Positions 25,670-35,422 of a DNA stretch of 64,000 nt are shown here, one piece after another. Below the pieces are notes generated by a model. It did not search any database. It was not told where the DNA came from and worked only from the letters and a program-made list of their open reading frames with translations. The DNA is from Nocardiopsis composta. GTDB taxonomy: Bacteria; Actinomycetota; Actinomycetes; Streptosporangiales; Streptosporangiaceae. The DNA lies in NCBI RefSeq assembly GCF_014200805.1, contig NZ_JACHDB010000002.1:744001-808000 (forward strand), written 5' to 3'. How positions within the stretch are numbered: the stretch's first letter is position 1; each line of letters begins with the position of its first letter. The position numbers were made by a program, and so were the translations under genes.

Positions 25670-26305
25670 GTGCAGCCACGAGTCGTCATCCTGGACTACG
25701 GGTCCGGAAACCTCCGCTCCGCGCAGCGCGCGGTGGAGCGCACCGGCGCCGCGGTGGAGGTCACCTCCGACCCGCACGCCGCGCTGGACGCCGACGGCCT
25801 GGTCGTCCCGGGCGTCGGCGCCTTCGCCGCCTGCATGAGGGGCCTGCGGGCCGTCGGCGGCGAGCGGATCATCGGCAAGCGCCTGGCCGGCGGCCGCCCC
25901 GTGCTGGGCATCTGCGTCGGCATGCAGGTGCTCTTCGAGCGCGGCGTCGAGCACGGCACCACCACCGAGGGCTGCGGCGAGTGGCCCGGCACCGTGGAGC
26001 GGCTGCGCGCCCCGGTCGTCCCGCACATGGGCTGGAACACCCTGGAGACGCCCGCGGGCAGCCGGCTCTTCGACGGCATCGACCCCCGGGAGCGCTTCTA
26101 CTTCGTGCACTCCTACGGCGTGCTCGACTGGGAGCTGGAGGTCACCTCCCCCCACATCGCGGCGCCGCTGGTCACCTACGCGGTGCACGGCCAGCCGTTC
26201 GTCGCCGCGGTGGAGAACGGCCCGCTGTCGGCCACCCAGTTCCACCCGGAGAAGTCCGGCGACGCCGGCGCCCGGGTGCTCGCCAACTGGGTGCGCTCGC
26301 TGTAG
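25670..26305 (+). CDS. hisH: Imidazole glycerol phosphate synthase, glutaminase subunit
   Basis: HisH is a class-I glutamine amidotransferase that supplies ammonia to HisF. The 211-residue protein has the nucleophile Cys in LGICVGMQ (about residue 85), the His-Glu of the triad in QFHPEKSG (about 192), and [14 protein letters not shown] near the N-terminus. GTG start with GAAAGGG upstream. The HisF partner is encoded two genes downstream. Confidence 0.97.
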   Translation: MQPRVVILDYGSGNLRSAQRAVERTGAAVEVTSDPHAALDADGLVVPGVGAFAACMRGLRAVGGERIIGKRLAGGRPVLGICVGMQVLFERGVEHGTTTEGCGEWPGTVERLRAPVVPHMGWNTLETPAGSRLFDGIDPRERFYFVHSYGVLDWELEVTSPHIAAPLVTYAVHGQPFVAAVENGPLSATQFHPEKSGDAGARVLANWVRSL

Positions 26306-26395
26306 CGGCCGCCGCAGCACCCGCCCCTCCCCGCACCGGGGAGGGGCCGCCCCGAACCGCCCCACCCGACCCGGAAAGCAAGGTCAGCGAAAGCG

Positions 26396-27136
26396 ATGTC
26401 CTCCACCCTCGAACTGCTGCCCGCCGTCGACGTCGCCGGCGGCCAGGCCGTCCAGCTCGTCCAGGGCAAGGCCGGCTCCGGCGGCCGATACGGCGACCCG
26501 CTGCAGGCCGCGCTGGCCTGGCAGAACGACGGCGCGGAATGGATCCACCTGGTCGACCTGGACGCCGCCTTCGGCCGCGGGCACAACCGCGAACTGCTCA
26601 CCGGCATCGTCGGCCGGCTCGACGTCAAGGTCGAGCTGTCCGGCGGCATCCGCGACGACGAGTCGCTCGCCGCCGCGCTGGCCACCGGGTGCACCCGGGT
26701 CAACATCGGCACCGCCGCGCTGGAGAACCCGGAGTGGTGCGCCGAGATCATCGCCGAGCACGGCGACCGCATCGCCATCGGCCTGGACGTGCGCGGCACC
26801 ACCCTCGCCGCGCGCGGCTGGACCCGGGACGGCGGCGACCTGATGACCACCCTGGAGCGGCTGGAGGCCGAGGGGTGCGCCCGCTACGTCGTCACCGACG
26901 TCAACAAGGACGGCACCCTCAAGGGCCCCAACCTGGAGCTGCTGCGCACCGTCTGCGCGCACACCGACCGGCCGGTGGTGGCCAGCGGCGGCGTGTCCAG
27001 CCTGGACGACCTGCGCGCCATCGCCGGGCTGGTCCCCGAGGGCGTCGAGGGCGCCATCATGGGCACCGCGCTGTACGAGGGCGCGTTCACCCTGCCCGAG
27101 GCGCTGGCCGCGGTCGGAGAGGCGGACCGGGCGTGA
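26396..27136 (+). CDS. priA: Phosphoribosyl isomerase A (bifunctional HisA/TrpF)
   Basis: This is a 246-residue (beta/alpha)8 barrel. Actinobacterial PriA isomerises both ProFAR (histidine pathway) and PRA (tryptophan pathway). Visible are the catalytic Asp in [23 protein letters not shown], and the second catalytic Asp in [15 protein letters not shown]; two phosphate-binding Gly-rich loops follow. The his and trp clusters here contain no separate trpF, consistent with dual function. Its stop overlaps the hisF start (GTGA). Confidence 0.95.
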   Translation: MSSTLELLPAVDVAGGQAVQLVQGKAGSGGRYGDPLQAALAWQNDGAEWIHLVDLDAAFGRGHNRELLTGIVGRLDVKVELSGGIRDDESLAAALATGCTRVNIGTAALENPEWCAEIIAEHGDRIAIGLDVRGTTLAARGWTRDGGDLMTTLERLEAEGCARYVVTDVNKDGTLKGPNLELLRTVCAHTDRPVVASGGVSSLDDLRAIAGLVPEGVEGAIMGTALYEGAFTLPEALAAVGEADRA

Positions 27137-27903
27137 GCATCGCGGTCCGCGTCATCCCCTGCCTGGACGTCGACGCCGGCCGGGTGGTCAAGGGCGTCAA
27201 CTTCCAGAACCTGCGCGACGCCGGCGACCCCGTCGAGCTGGCCGCCCGCTACGACGCCGAGGGCGCCGACGAACTCACCTTCCTGGACGTCACCGCCTCC
27301 AGCGGCGACCGGGAGACCACCTACGACGTGGTGCGCCGCACCGCCGAGCAGGTGTTCATCCCGCTCACCGTCGGCGGCGGGGTGCGCACCCCCGACGACG
27401 TCGACCGGCTGCTGCGCGCCGGCGCGGACAAGGTCGGGGTGAACACCGCCGCGATCGCCCGCCCCGAGCTCATCCGGGAGATCGCCGAGCGCTTCGGCAA
27501 CCAGGTGCTGGTGCTCTCCGCCGACGTCCGGCGGGTCGCCGACGGCGCGCCCACCCCCAGCGGTTTCGAGGTCACCACGCACGGCGGCCGCCGCGGGACC
27601 GGCATCGACGCGGTGGAGTGGGTGCGGCGCGCCGCCGAGCTCGGCGCCGGCGAGATCCTGCTCAACTCGATGGACGCGGACGGCACCAAGGCCGGGTTCG
27701 ACCTGGAGCTGGTCCGGGCCGCCCGCGCGGTCGTCGACGTCCCGCTGATCGCCAGCGGCGGCGCCGGCGAGGTCGGGCACTTCCCCCCGGCCGTCGAGGC
27801 CGGAGCCGACGCGGTCCTGGCCGCCTCGGTCTTCCACTTCCGCGACTTCACCATCGCCGATGTCAAGGCCGAACTCGCCCGGCACGGCCACCCGGTCCGC
27901 TGA
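27133..27903 (+). CDS. hisF: Imidazole glycerol phosphate synthase, cyclase subunit
   Basis: HisF is a (beta/alpha)8-barrel cyclase that, with HisH, forms imidazole-glycerol phosphate and AICAR. The catalytic Asp lies in [16 protein letters not shown] and a second in [15 protein letters not shown]. Phosphate loops [10 protein letters not shown] and [11 protein letters not shown] are visible. 256 residues; the GTG overlaps the priA stop by four bases. Last gene of this his cluster, followed by a strong hairpin. Confidence 0.97.
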   Translation: MSIAVRVIPCLDVDAGRVVKGVNFQNLRDAGDPVELAARYDAEGADELTFLDVTASSGDRETTYDVVRRTAEQVFIPLTVGGGVRTPDDVDRLLRAGADKVGVNTAAIARPELIREIAERFGNQVLVLSADVRRVADGAPTPSGFEVTTHGGRRGTGIDAVEWVRRAAELGAGEILLNSMDADGTKAGFDLELVRAARAVVDVPLIASGGAGEVGHFPPAVEAGADAVLAASVFHFRDFTIADVKAELARHGHPVR

Positions 27904-27912
27904 CCCGCACCA

Positions 27913-27948
27913 CCGCCGGACCCCGCCGACAGGGGCGGGGCCCGGCGG
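27913..27948. terminator. Hairpin after hisF
   Basis: A 15-bp stem with one A-C mismatch, 27913-27927 against 27934-27948, lies between the convergent hisF and glycosyltransferase genes. Confidence 0.6.
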
Positions 27949-28143
27949 CGCTCCGCAGGGCGGGAACGCCCCCGGACACGCCCCGGCCGCCCGCCGCGGT
28001 GCGCCCCTGCGGCCGGAGCGGGACGGCCGCCGGGCAGCAGGGGTCCGCCACCGCCCCGCTGCGGGGAGGGCGGCGGCCGGACACTCTGGATTGCCGGTCG
28101 GACACCCGACGGACTCTCCGGCGGGCCCGGAACGGCCTCGCGT

Positions 28144-30159
28144 TCAGGGCGCCAGGCGGGTGTAGAGGTCGCGGTAGACCGCGGCCACCCGGGGCCAGGT
28201 GCGGTGCTCGGCGACCTCGGTGCGCCCCGCGGCGGCCAGGCCGGCGCGGAGCTCCCCGTCCTCGCGGAGCCGCTGCAGCGCGTCGGCCAGCGGCCCGGGC
28301 TCGCCCGGCGGCACCATCAGGCCGGCCTCGCCGCCGCAGAGCAGCTCGCGCAGGGCCGGCAGGTCGCTGGCGACGACGGGGGTGCCCAGCGCCATCGCCT
28401 CCACCGGCTTCAGCGGCGTCACCAGCCGGCAGACGCGCTCGTCGGCCCGGGGCACCACGAGCACGTCCAGCGCGGCCTGCGCGCGCAGCGCCTCGTCCCG
28501 GTCCACCCGGCCGGGCAGCACGCACAGCTCGGACAGGCCGAGGTCGCGCACGGCCGCCTCCACCTCCGGCCGGGCCTTGCCGTCCCCCACCAGCAGCAGG
28601 TGGGCCGGGACGCCCCGATCGCGGAGCAGCCCCACCGCCCGCACCAGGGTGGTGAACCCCTCGTAGCCCACGATGCTGGAGACCGAACCCACCACGAAGT
28701 CGCCGGGCTCCAGCCCGTGCGCGCAGCGGAACGCGTCGCCGTCGGGCCGGGCGTCCAGCAGCGCCGGGTCCACCGCGTTGGGCGCCAGCACGATCCGGTC
28801 CTCCTCGGCGCCGCGCGCCACCAGCTCCGCCCGCATCGTCTCGGACAGCGTCACCACCGCGTCGGCCGTGCGGACCAGCGCCGACTCGCGCTCCACGATG
28901 AGCCGGTGCCGCTCGCCGCCGCGCGCCGCCTCCCCGGCCGCCGACAGCCAGGTCTCCTCCAGGAACCCGCGCACCTCATAGACCACGGGCAGCCCCAGCC
29001 GCGCCCCCGCGGCCACCGCGATCGACCCGTTGCGGTGGTCGGTCGCGGCGTGCAGCACCCCCGGCCGCAGCTCGCGGGCGAGCGCGCAGACCGCCTCGAC
29101 GCCCGCGTCGATCTGCCCGGCCAGCCCGCCCGGCAGCTCCCGGCCCGGGTGCACCCGGTGGTAGCCGATCCCGTCCAGCTCGTAGCGGCCGGCGGTCCCC
29201 GGCGGAGCGTCCAGCGGCCAGCCGGGGAAGGCCGCCACACTCGGGTCGAGCCCGGCGTCGCGCTGCGCGGTGACGATCCGGTGCGTGCGCACCGTGTAGC
29301 CGGCCGAGGTCTTCGGCAGCGCGTTGGAGACCAGGTGCAGCACCCGCCCGGGCACCGGGTCGAGCGGCGGGTCCTCCCGCCCGGGAAGCGCCGGCAGCGG
29401 GCCGAGCGCGCGCCGCTCCCCGCGCAGCCGCTCGTACATCAGCGCGGCGACGCCGTGCCCGGCGGTGAACGGCCGCACCTCGGCCTCGGCCTCGGCCATC
29501 CTGCCCTGCTCGAACAGGATCCGGGCGCGGCGCACCGCGACCGCGCCGCCCAGCGACGACGCATAGGGCGGGGGCAGCGGGGGGAGGGCGCGCAGCGCCG
29601 ACTCGGTCATCCGCGGCCGCTCCGCCGCGGCCAGTACCGCGGCGATCCGGCGCGCCGAGCGCAGCCCGCGCCGGGTGGGCTCGCCGGCCCCCCGGGTCAG
29701 CCCGGGCATCCGCCGGCGGGCCTCGTCCACCTCCTCACCGGCGGCGAGCAGCAGCAGGGTCAGCGCCGGAAGGCGGGGGGCCAGGTCGGCCGGGGCGTCC
29801 GGGCCGCCCGCCGGATCGGCGAGCCGGCGCACCCGCTCCGCCAGGCCGGGGGAGAGGCGGCGTGCGGTCCGCAGCCCGGTCCGGGCGGCGCCGTCCCGGA
29901 GCCGGTCGGTGAGCGAGGGGGCCGCCGCGGCCTGCGCGGACGCGGCCTCCTCCGGTTCGGGGCGCTGCTGCGCGTCGGAGCTACCGGGCTGGGTGGGGGA
30001 GCGTCGGTCGGGCACCTTGCCGAGTCTGCTCGCACCGGTGCCCGGGCGGGACCCCGCACCCGCGTTCCTCCCGGTGAATTCCCCGGACCGAACACCTGCG
30101 TTCACCGCCGGTTCGCCGGCCGGGGCCGCGCGGACGCGCACCGCCGCATCCGGGTTCAC
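28144..30159 (-). CDS. GT4-family glycosyltransferase
   Basis: This protein is up to 671 residues. From about 270 to the end it is a GT-B glycosyltransferase: GRVLHLVSNALPKTSAGYTVRTHRI opens the acceptor domain, and VYEVRGFLEE and LAPNAVDP mark the interdomain region. VGSVSSIVGYEGFTTLVRA, LLLVGDGKARPEVE and VTPLKPVEAMALGTPVVASD form the donor domain. The first 270 residues are Ala/Arg-rich and helical without a recognised domain. The GTG at 30159 lacks a ribosome site, so the true start may lie downstream. It stands alone; the sugar and acceptor are unknown. Confidence 0.85.
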   Translation of the reverse strand: MNPDAAVRVRAAPAGEPAVNAGVRSGEFTGRNAGAGSRPGTGASRLGKVPDRRSPTQPGSSDAQQRPEPEEAASAQAAAAPSLTDRLRDGAARTGLRTARRLSPGLAERVRRLADPAGGPDAPADLAPRLPALTLLLLAAGEEVDEARRRMPGLTRGAGEPTRRGLRSARRIAAVLAAAERPRMTESALRALPPLPPPYASSLGGAVAVRRARILFEQGRMAEAEAEVRPFTAGHGVAALMYERLRGERRALGPLPALPGREDPPLDPVPGRVLHLVSNALPKTSAGYTVRTHRIVTAQRDAGLDPSVAAFPGWPLDAPPGTAGRYELDGIGYHRVHPGRELPGGLAGQIDAGVEAVCALARELRPGVLHAATDHRNGSIAVAAGARLGLPVVYEVRGFLEETWLSAAGEAARGGERHRLIVERESALVRTADAVVTLSETMRAELVARGAEEDRIVLAPNAVDPALLDARPDGDAFRCAHGLEPGDFVVGSVSSIVGYEGFTTLVRAVGLLRDRGVPAHLLLVGDGKARPEVEAAVRDLGLSELCVLPGRVDRDEALRAQAALDVLVVPRADERVCRLVTPLKPVEAMALGTPVVASDLPALRELLCGGEAGLMVPPGEPGPLADALQRLREDGELRAGLAAAGRTEVAEHRTWPRVAAVYRDLYTRLAP

Positions 30160-30299
30160 CGGCCGAAGGGAAAGTGATCCCGGTCAGAAGGGGACGCGCT
30201 GTTTAACGCGGAGGGCTGAACTCCCGGCATGACCGGGGCGTCCCTTTTGATGACCGCGCAATTGCGGTCGGGACCAGGGATAACGGGGGGAAGCACGCC

Positions 30300-30887
30300 A
30301 TGTCCATCACGAGCAGGACCGCCGCCGTACTGGCATCAGGGGCGCTCGCGCTGTCGGTCGGCCTCACCGGGGCCCCGGCGGCCCTGGCCGACGGCCCGAA
30401 CACGCCGCCCGGAGTGAAGGCCGAAGTGGAGGCCTGCGCCTGGCCGGAGTACAAGAAGGGCGACCGCGCCTGGCAGGTGTCCTTCGCCAGGTACCTGCTG
30501 AGCGCCTACGGCTACGACCCCGGCGGCCACGGAGCCCACTTCGACGGCAAGCTGGAGAAGGCCCTGAAGAAGTACCAGAACAAGCGCGACGTCCCGGACA
30601 CGGGCCGGCTCGACACCGAGACCTGGGCCGCGCTGCGCTCCGGCTTCGGCCTGGCCAAGGAGGGCGACCAGGGGCACAAGGTCCGGGCCGTGCAGAAGGC
30701 CCTGCAGTCCTACGGCTACGAGACCCGGGCCGCCTCCGACCCGGACGGCATCTTCGGACCGAAGACCAAGAAGTCCGTCATCGCGTTCCAGAAGAAGGTC
30801 GGCATCGACCCGGACGGCATCGTCGGCACCATCACCTTCCGCGCGCTGGTCACCGGAGGCACCTGCCACCAGCTCGGCCTGGTCTGA
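30300..30887 (+). CDS. Secreted peptidoglycan-binding protein
   Basis: This 195-residue protein has a signal peptide (about 1-31, cleavage near APAALADG) followed by two PG_binding_1 repeats. The first is WQVSFARYLLSAYGYDPGG through TGRLDTETWAAL. The second is HKVRAVQKALQSYGYE through GIFGPKTKKSVIAFQKKVGIDPDGIVG. Such modules bind the cell-wall peptide; no catalytic domain is present, so it is probably a wall-associated binding protein or inhibitor. Two Cys residues (near 45 and at the C-terminus) could form a disulfide. GGGGGGA precedes the ATG. Confidence 0.9.
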   Translation: MSITSRTAAVLASGALALSVGLTGAPAALADGPNTPPGVKAEVEACAWPEYKKGDRAWQVSFARYLLSAYGYDPGGHGAHFDGKLEKALKKYQNKRDVPDTGRLDTETWAALRSGFGLAKEGDQGHKVRAVQKALQSYGYETRAASDPDGIFGPKTKKSVIAFQKKVGIDPDGIVGTITFRALVTGGTCHQLGLV

Positions 30888-30902
30888 CCAGGCCCGGCGG
30901 CA

Positions 30903-30948
30903 CGGCGGAGGGCCGACACCTCGATCCGGGGGTGCCGGCCCTCCGCCG
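30903..30948 (+). terminator. 18-bp hairpin after the peptidoglycan-binding gene
   Basis: The stem pairs 30903-30920 with 30931-30948 with one mismatch and a 10-nt loop, 16 bases after the stop. No T-tract. Confidence 0.65.
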
Positions 30949-31460
30949 CCGGGGAGCACCGGCCGTCCGCACCGCCGCCCCGACCGCTGAGCGACTGCCG
31001 GGTATGCGACCGGTCGGCCGGAGCGTCCGGCCGCGGACCGCCCCGCACCCGCACGCCGCCGCCCGCCCCGCCCCTGCGGCCGGGGCGGCAAGGGGGCGGC
31101 GCACCGCCCCGCCGCGGCCCCGCCCCCGTTGACGCATCGACCGGCCCCGGCCGCGGGCCCGTACCGGTGAGCGGCGCCGGACCGGTCGATGCACCGACGG
31201 CCCCGCGACGCACCCCGCAGCGGCGGCGCCGGCGTCGGACCGCACCGCGGGGGGCGCAGGGCCGGCGGCGGCCGGGCACCCCGGGCGGTCGACCGCATGC
31301 CCGACGGTCTCCGAGGCGGCGGCGCCGAGGCGGACCCGGGAGGGGCGCGGCGCTCCGCCGCCCCGGGTGGGCGGCCGGGTTCGCGGGGAGGAACCCCGGA
31401 GGGCGGTACGCCGCGGACCGGGACCGCCGTGATCAGGGAGGAATACTCCACCGCGCCCGG
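30949..31460. other. Gene-free GC-rich interval
   Basis: About 510 bp with only low-complexity open frames on both strands. The promoter of the ABC exporter transcript is expected near the right edge, around 31430-31460, but no clear -35/-10 pair can be named. Confidence 0.45.
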
Positions 31461-31502
31461 GTGCTGAATAAAGCGCTGTCCCGGTGCCGTGCAGCGCAGT
31501 AG
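31461..31502 (+). CDS. Candidate leader ORF, 13 codons
   Basis: A GTG-initiated short frame encodes VLNKALSRCRAAQ and ends in TAG eight bases before the 5' arm of a strong terminator hairpin. Its position is what a ribosome-mediated attenuator needs. There is no good Shine-Dalgarno sequence (GGGAGG lies about 19 nt upstream), so translation is hypothetical. Confidence 0.25.
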   Translation: MLNKALSRCRAAQ

Positions 31503-31510
31503 GTTGATCG

Positions 31511-31549
31511 AGCACATGCCGTCCCCGACCCGGATGGCATGTGCTTTTT
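31511..31549 (+). terminator. Intrinsic terminator/attenuator in the ABC exporter leader
   Basis: AGCACATGCC (31511-31520) pairs perfectly with GGCATGTGCT (31536-31545), and the hairpin is followed directly by four T residues. It lies only 66 bases before the first exporter gene and no gene is found upstream within 600 bp, so it would terminate the exporter's own leader. Confidence 0.7.
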
Positions 31550-31615
31550 CGGGCGTACACCGCCGCCGGGGCGACCGATGATCCGACCGATCGGCGCGAC
31601 ACGACAGGGGGCCGC

Positions 31616-33538
31616 ATGCCGCAGGACAGTCCTGACGACGGCAGGGCAGGGGGGCCGGGCAGGAGCCGGAGGGTCTTCCTGCGCGGTCTGAAGGTGCTGT
31701 GGGTCGCGATGCGCAGCGAGCCCGCGGTGTTCGGCGTCGCCGTGCTCGGCGCCTCCCTGCACGCCGCCGTCACCGTGGCCTCCTCCTGGGTCCTGGGCCG
31801 CGTCACCGACCAGGTGATCCTGCCGGCGTTCGCCGACGGGCGCACCACCGCCGCCGCGCTCACCGCGGGCGCTGCCGCGATGCTCGCCGTCGGCCTGTTC
31901 AAGGCGATCGGCCTCGCCCTTCGCCGGCTCTACGCCGGCCTCATGCAGTTCCGCATGCAGGCCCGCTACCGCCGCGCGGTCGCCCGCAAGTACCTCGAGC
32001 TCCCGCTCTCCTGGCACCACCGCCACCCCACCGGGCAGCTGCTGTCCAACGCCAACGCCGACGTCGAAGCCGCCTGGCAGCCGCTGGCCCCGCTGCCGAT
32101 GGTGGTCGGCAGCATCTTCATGCTGCTGATCGCCGCCGTCGCGATGGTCGTCACCGACCCGGTGCTGGCCCTGGTCGGCTTCGTCGTCTTCCCGCTGCTG
32201 TTCGCGATCACCGTCGTCTTCCAGCGCAAGGTCTCCCCGGTGGCCACCCGAGCCCAGGCGCTGCGCGCCCAGGTCAGCGAAGTGGCGCACGAATCCTTCG
32301 ACGGCGCCCTGGTGGTCAAGACCCTCGGCCGGGAGGACACCGAGACCGAGCGGTTCACCGCCGCCGCGCACCGCCTCCGCGACGCCCTGATCCGGGTCGG
32401 CAGGATGCGCGGCATGTTCGACCCCGTCATGGAGGCCCTGCCCAACCTGGGCGTGCTCGCCGTGCTGCTGGTCGGCATGTGGCGGCTGTCCACCGGCGCG
32501 ATCGCCCCCGGCGAACTCGTCCAGATGGCCTACCTGTTCACCCTGCTCTCACTGCCCATCCGCTCCTTCGGATGGCTCCTGGGCGACCTGCCGCGCAGCG
32601 TCGTCGGCTGGGACCGGGTGCAGACCGTCCTCTCCACCGAGGGCACCATGGCCTACGGCGACGCCGACCTGCCCGGCAGCGGCGGCATCCGGCTCGCCAC
32701 CGAAGGGCTCTCCTTCTCCTACGAGGACGGCTACACCGCCGACGGCGCCGGCAGCGACCTGGCCGACGCCCCGGAGGCCGCCGAAGGGCGCGCCCGCACC
32801 ACCGTGCTGCACGGCGTCGACCTGGACATCGCCCCCGGCCGCACCGTCGCGATCGTCGGCCCCACCGGCTCCGGCAAGTCCACCCTGACCACCCTGCTGA
32901 TGCGGCTGGTCGACCCGGACGGCGGAACCGTCCGCTACGACGGCACCGACGTGCGCGACCTCGCCAAGGGCGCGGTCTCCGGTGCCGCCGCCCTCGTCCC
33001 GCAGACCACCTTCGTCTTCGACGACACCGTCCGGGACAACGTCGCGCTCGGCGCCGGCGCCTCCGACGACGACGTGTGGGCCGCACTGCGCCTCGCCCGC
33101 GCCGACGCCTTCGTCTCCGCCCTGCCGGAAGGACTGGACACCCGGCTCGGCGAGCGCGGCACCAGCCTCTCCGGCGGCCAGCGGCAGCGCCTCGCCCTCG
33201 CCCGGGCCGTGGTCCGCCGCCCCCGGCTGCTCATCCTCGACGACGCCACCTCCGCGGTCGACCCGCAGATCGAAGCGGAGATCCTGGCCGGGCTGCGCGA
33301 CACCGAACTGGGCGCGACCGTGGTCGTGGTCGCCTACCGCAGGGCCACCATCGAGCTCGCCGACGAGGTGGTCTTCCTGGACCGCGGCACCGTCGCCGAC
33401 CGCGGAACCCACGAGGAGCTGCTGGCCCGCTCGCCCGGCTACGAGCGCCTGGTGACCGCCTACGAGCGGGCCGCCGCCGAGCGCGCCGCCGCCCGGCAGA
33501 CCGAGACCTTCGCCGAGACCGAGGAGGCCGCCCGATGA
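31616..33538 (+). CDS. ABC exporter subunit with degenerate ATPase site
   Basis: This 640-residue fused membrane-ATPase half-transporter of the multidrug/lipid exporter class has six membrane helices in about 20-310. The ATPase has Walker A GPTGSGKST near residue 416, Q-loop VPQTTF and canonical signature LSGGQRQR near 517. Walker B is LLILDDATSAVD, where Asp replaces the catalytic Glu. The switch is VAYRRAT, where Tyr replaces the H-loop His. Such defects define the degenerate partner of heterodimeric exporters (BmrC/LmrC/TM287 type). The ATG at 31616 follows AGGGGG. The stop overlaps the start of the second subunit (ATGA). Confidence 0.92.
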   Translation: MPQDSPDDGRAGGPGRSRRVFLRGLKVLWVAMRSEPAVFGVAVLGASLHAAVTVASSWVLGRVTDQVILPAFADGRTTAAALTAGAAAMLAVGLFKAIGLALRRLYAGLMQFRMQARYRRAVARKYLELPLSWHHRHPTGQLLSNANADVEAAWQPLAPLPMVVGSIFMLLIAAVAMVVTDPVLALVGFVVFPLLFAITVVFQRKVSPVATRAQALRAQVSEVAHESFDGALVVKTLGREDTETERFTAAAHRLRDALIRVGRMRGMFDPVMEALPNLGVLAVLLVGMWRLSTGAIAPGELVQMAYLFTLLSLPIRSFGWLLGDLPRSVVGWDRVQTVLSTEGTMAYGDADLPGSGGIRLATEGLSFSYEDGYTADGAGSDLADAPEAAEGRARTTVLHGVDLDIAPGRTVAIVGPTGSGKSTLTTLLMRLVDPDGGTVRYDGTDVRDLAKGAVSGAAALVPQTTFVFDDTVRDNVALGAGASDDDVWAALRLARADAFVSALPEGLDTRLGERGTSLSGGQRQRLALARAVVRRPRLLILDDATSAVDPQIEAEILAGLRDTELGATVVVVAYRRATIELADEVVFLDRGTVADRGTHEELLARSPGYERLVTAYERAAAERAAARQTETFAETEEAAR

Positions 33539-35382
33539 GCGCCCCGTCCACCACCCGGCAGGGGCGCCCCGCCCGCGACGGCGGCGGGGACGGACCGCGC
33601 GGCACCGCTCCCGCGCTGCACCGCTCCGCCGACTCCGCGCTCGGCACCATCCGGCGCGGCCTGGAGCTCTCCCCGGAGTTCACCCGGGGCCTGGGCTGGA
33701 CCCTGCTGTTCGCGGTGATCGCCACCGCCGGCAAGGTGGTCGTGCCGATGGCCGTCCAGCAGATCATCGACAACGGCATCGGCACCGACGGCGCCACCCC
33801 CGACATGGGGTTCGTCGCCACCGCCGTCGGGCTGTGCACCGCGGCGCTGCTCGTCACCGCGCTCTGCTCCTACCTGATGAACGTGCGGCTCTACCGGGCC
33901 ACCGAGTCCGGCCTGGTCACCCTGCGCCGCAAGGCCTTCCGGCACGTCCACGACCTGTCCGTGCTGACCCAGAACAGCGAGCGCAAGGGCGCCCTGGTCT
34001 CCCGGGTCACCGCCGACGTCGACCAGATCAGCACCTTCATGCAGTGGGGCGGCCTGCTGCTCATCGTCAGCTCCGGCCAGCTGGTCATCGCCACCGTGCT
34101 GATGGCGGTCTACTCCTGGCAGCTCACCCTGGTGGTGTGGGTCTGCTTCCTGCCGCTGCTCTACGGCGCGCGCTGGCTGCAGGGCCTGCTCTCCAAGGCC
34201 TACCTCAAGGTGCGCGAGCGCACCGGCGACATGCTCGGCGCGGTCGGCGAGACCGTCACCGGCGCCGCCGTCATCCGCGCCTACGGCACCGAGGAGCGCA
34301 CCGCCCGCCGCATCGACGAGACCGTGCTCGCCAACCGCGCCGCCCAGGTCAAGGCGCAGCGGCTGTCCATGGCGGTCTCCCCGTTCGCCGAGATGATCGC
34401 CGCGGTCGGCAACGCCGCGGTGATCGTGGTCGGCGTGCTGCTGGGCGTCGGCGGCCAGCTCACCCCCGGCGAGCTCGTCGCCTTCCTCTTCCTGGTCACC
34501 CTGTTCATCCAGCCGATGATGATGGCCACCGAGATCTTCAACGAGGCGCAGAACGCCATCGCCGGCTGGCGCCGGGTGCTGGGCGTGCTGGACACCGTGC
34601 CCGACATCGCCGACCCCGGCGAGGCCGGCCGCGAGCTGCCCCGCGGCCCGGTCGCGGTCCGCTTCGAGGGGGTCCGCTACTCCTACCCCGAGGGGCCGGT
34701 GGTACTGGACGGCATCGACGAGGAGATCGCCCCCGGCACCCGGCTCGCCGTGGTGGGCGAGACCGGCTCCGGGAAGACAACCTTCGTCAAGCTGCTCACC
34801 CGGCTGATGGACCCCGACGACGGCCGGGTGCTGCTGGACGGAGTCGACCTGCGCGAGGTCGCCTTCTCCTCGCTGCGCCGCCGCGTGGTGATGGTCCCCC
34901 AGGAGGGGTTCCTCTTCGACAGCTCGCTCGGCGACAACATCCGGTTCGCCCGCCCCGAGGCCACCGACGCCGAACTGGAGGCCGCCATCGCCCAACTCGG
35001 CCTGGGCGAGTGGCTCGCCGGGCTCGCGCACGGCCTGGACACCCCGGTCGGGCAGCGCGGCGAGTCGCTGTCGGCCGGCGAGCGCCAGCTCGTCGCCCTG
35101 GTCCGCGCCTACGTCGCCGACCCCGACCTGCTCGTCCTGGACGAGGCCACCTCCGCGGTCGACCCGCACACCGAGGTCCGCATCCAGCGGGCCCTGGACC
35201 GGCTCACCCGCGGCCGCACCTCGGTGGCCATCGCCCACCGGCTGTCCACCGCCGAGGCAGCCGACGAGGTCCTGGTCTTCGACGCCGGGCGGATCGTCCA
35301 GCGCGGCCCGCACTCCCGGCTGGCCGCCGAACCGGGCGTCTACGCCGACCTGTACGCCTCCTGGGTGCGCAGCTCCGCCTGA
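33535..35382 (+). CDS. ABC exporter subunit with catalytic ATPase site
   Basis: This 615-residue partner of the preceding subunit has six membrane helices (about 55-345) and an ATPase with Walker A GETGSGKTT near 408, Walker B LLVLDEATSAVD with the catalytic Glu, and a normal H-loop IAHRLST. Its signature is changed to LSAGERQ. The catalytic site would therefore be built from this subunit's Walker motifs and the first subunit's intact LSGGQ. The other site is degenerate on both sides. Substrate unknown; drugs or lipids are typical for the class. Confidence 0.93.
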   Translation: MSAPSTTRQGRPARDGGGDGPRGTAPALHRSADSALGTIRRGLELSPEFTRGLGWTLLFAVIATAGKVVVPMAVQQIIDNGIGTDGATPDMGFVATAVGLCTAALLVTALCSYLMNVRLYRATESGLVTLRRKAFRHVHDLSVLTQNSERKGALVSRVTADVDQISTFMQWGGLLLIVSSGQLVIATVLMAVYSWQLTLVVWVCFLPLLYGARWLQGLLSKAYLKVRERTGDMLGAVGETVTGAAVIRAYGTEERTARRIDETVLANRAAQVKAQRLSMAVSPFAEMIAAVGNAAVIVVGVLLGVGGQLTPGELVAFLFLVTLFIQPMMMATEIFNEAQNAIAGWRRVLGVLDTVPDIADPGEAGRELPRGPVAVRFEGVRYSYPEGPVVLDGIDEEIAPGTRLAVVGETGSGKTTFVKLLTRLMDPDDGRVLLDGVDLREVAFSSLRRRVVMVPQEGFLFDSSLGDNIRFARPEATDAELEAAIAQLGLGEWLAGLAHGLDTPVGQRGESLSAGERQLVALVRAYVADPDLLVLDEATSAVDPHTEVRIQRALDRLTRGRTSVAIAHRLSTAEAADEVLVFDAGRIVQRGPHSRLAAEPGVYADLYASWVRSSA

Positions 35383-35390
35383 TCCGCCCG

Positions 35391-35414
35391 CCCCGCGCCG
35401 AGAGCGGCGCGGGG
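35391..35414. terminator. Perfect 10-bp hairpin after the ABC genes
   Basis: 35391-35400 pairs with 35405-35414 around an AGAG loop, between convergent genes. Confidence 0.6.
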
Positions 35415-35422
35415 GAGGGGCC

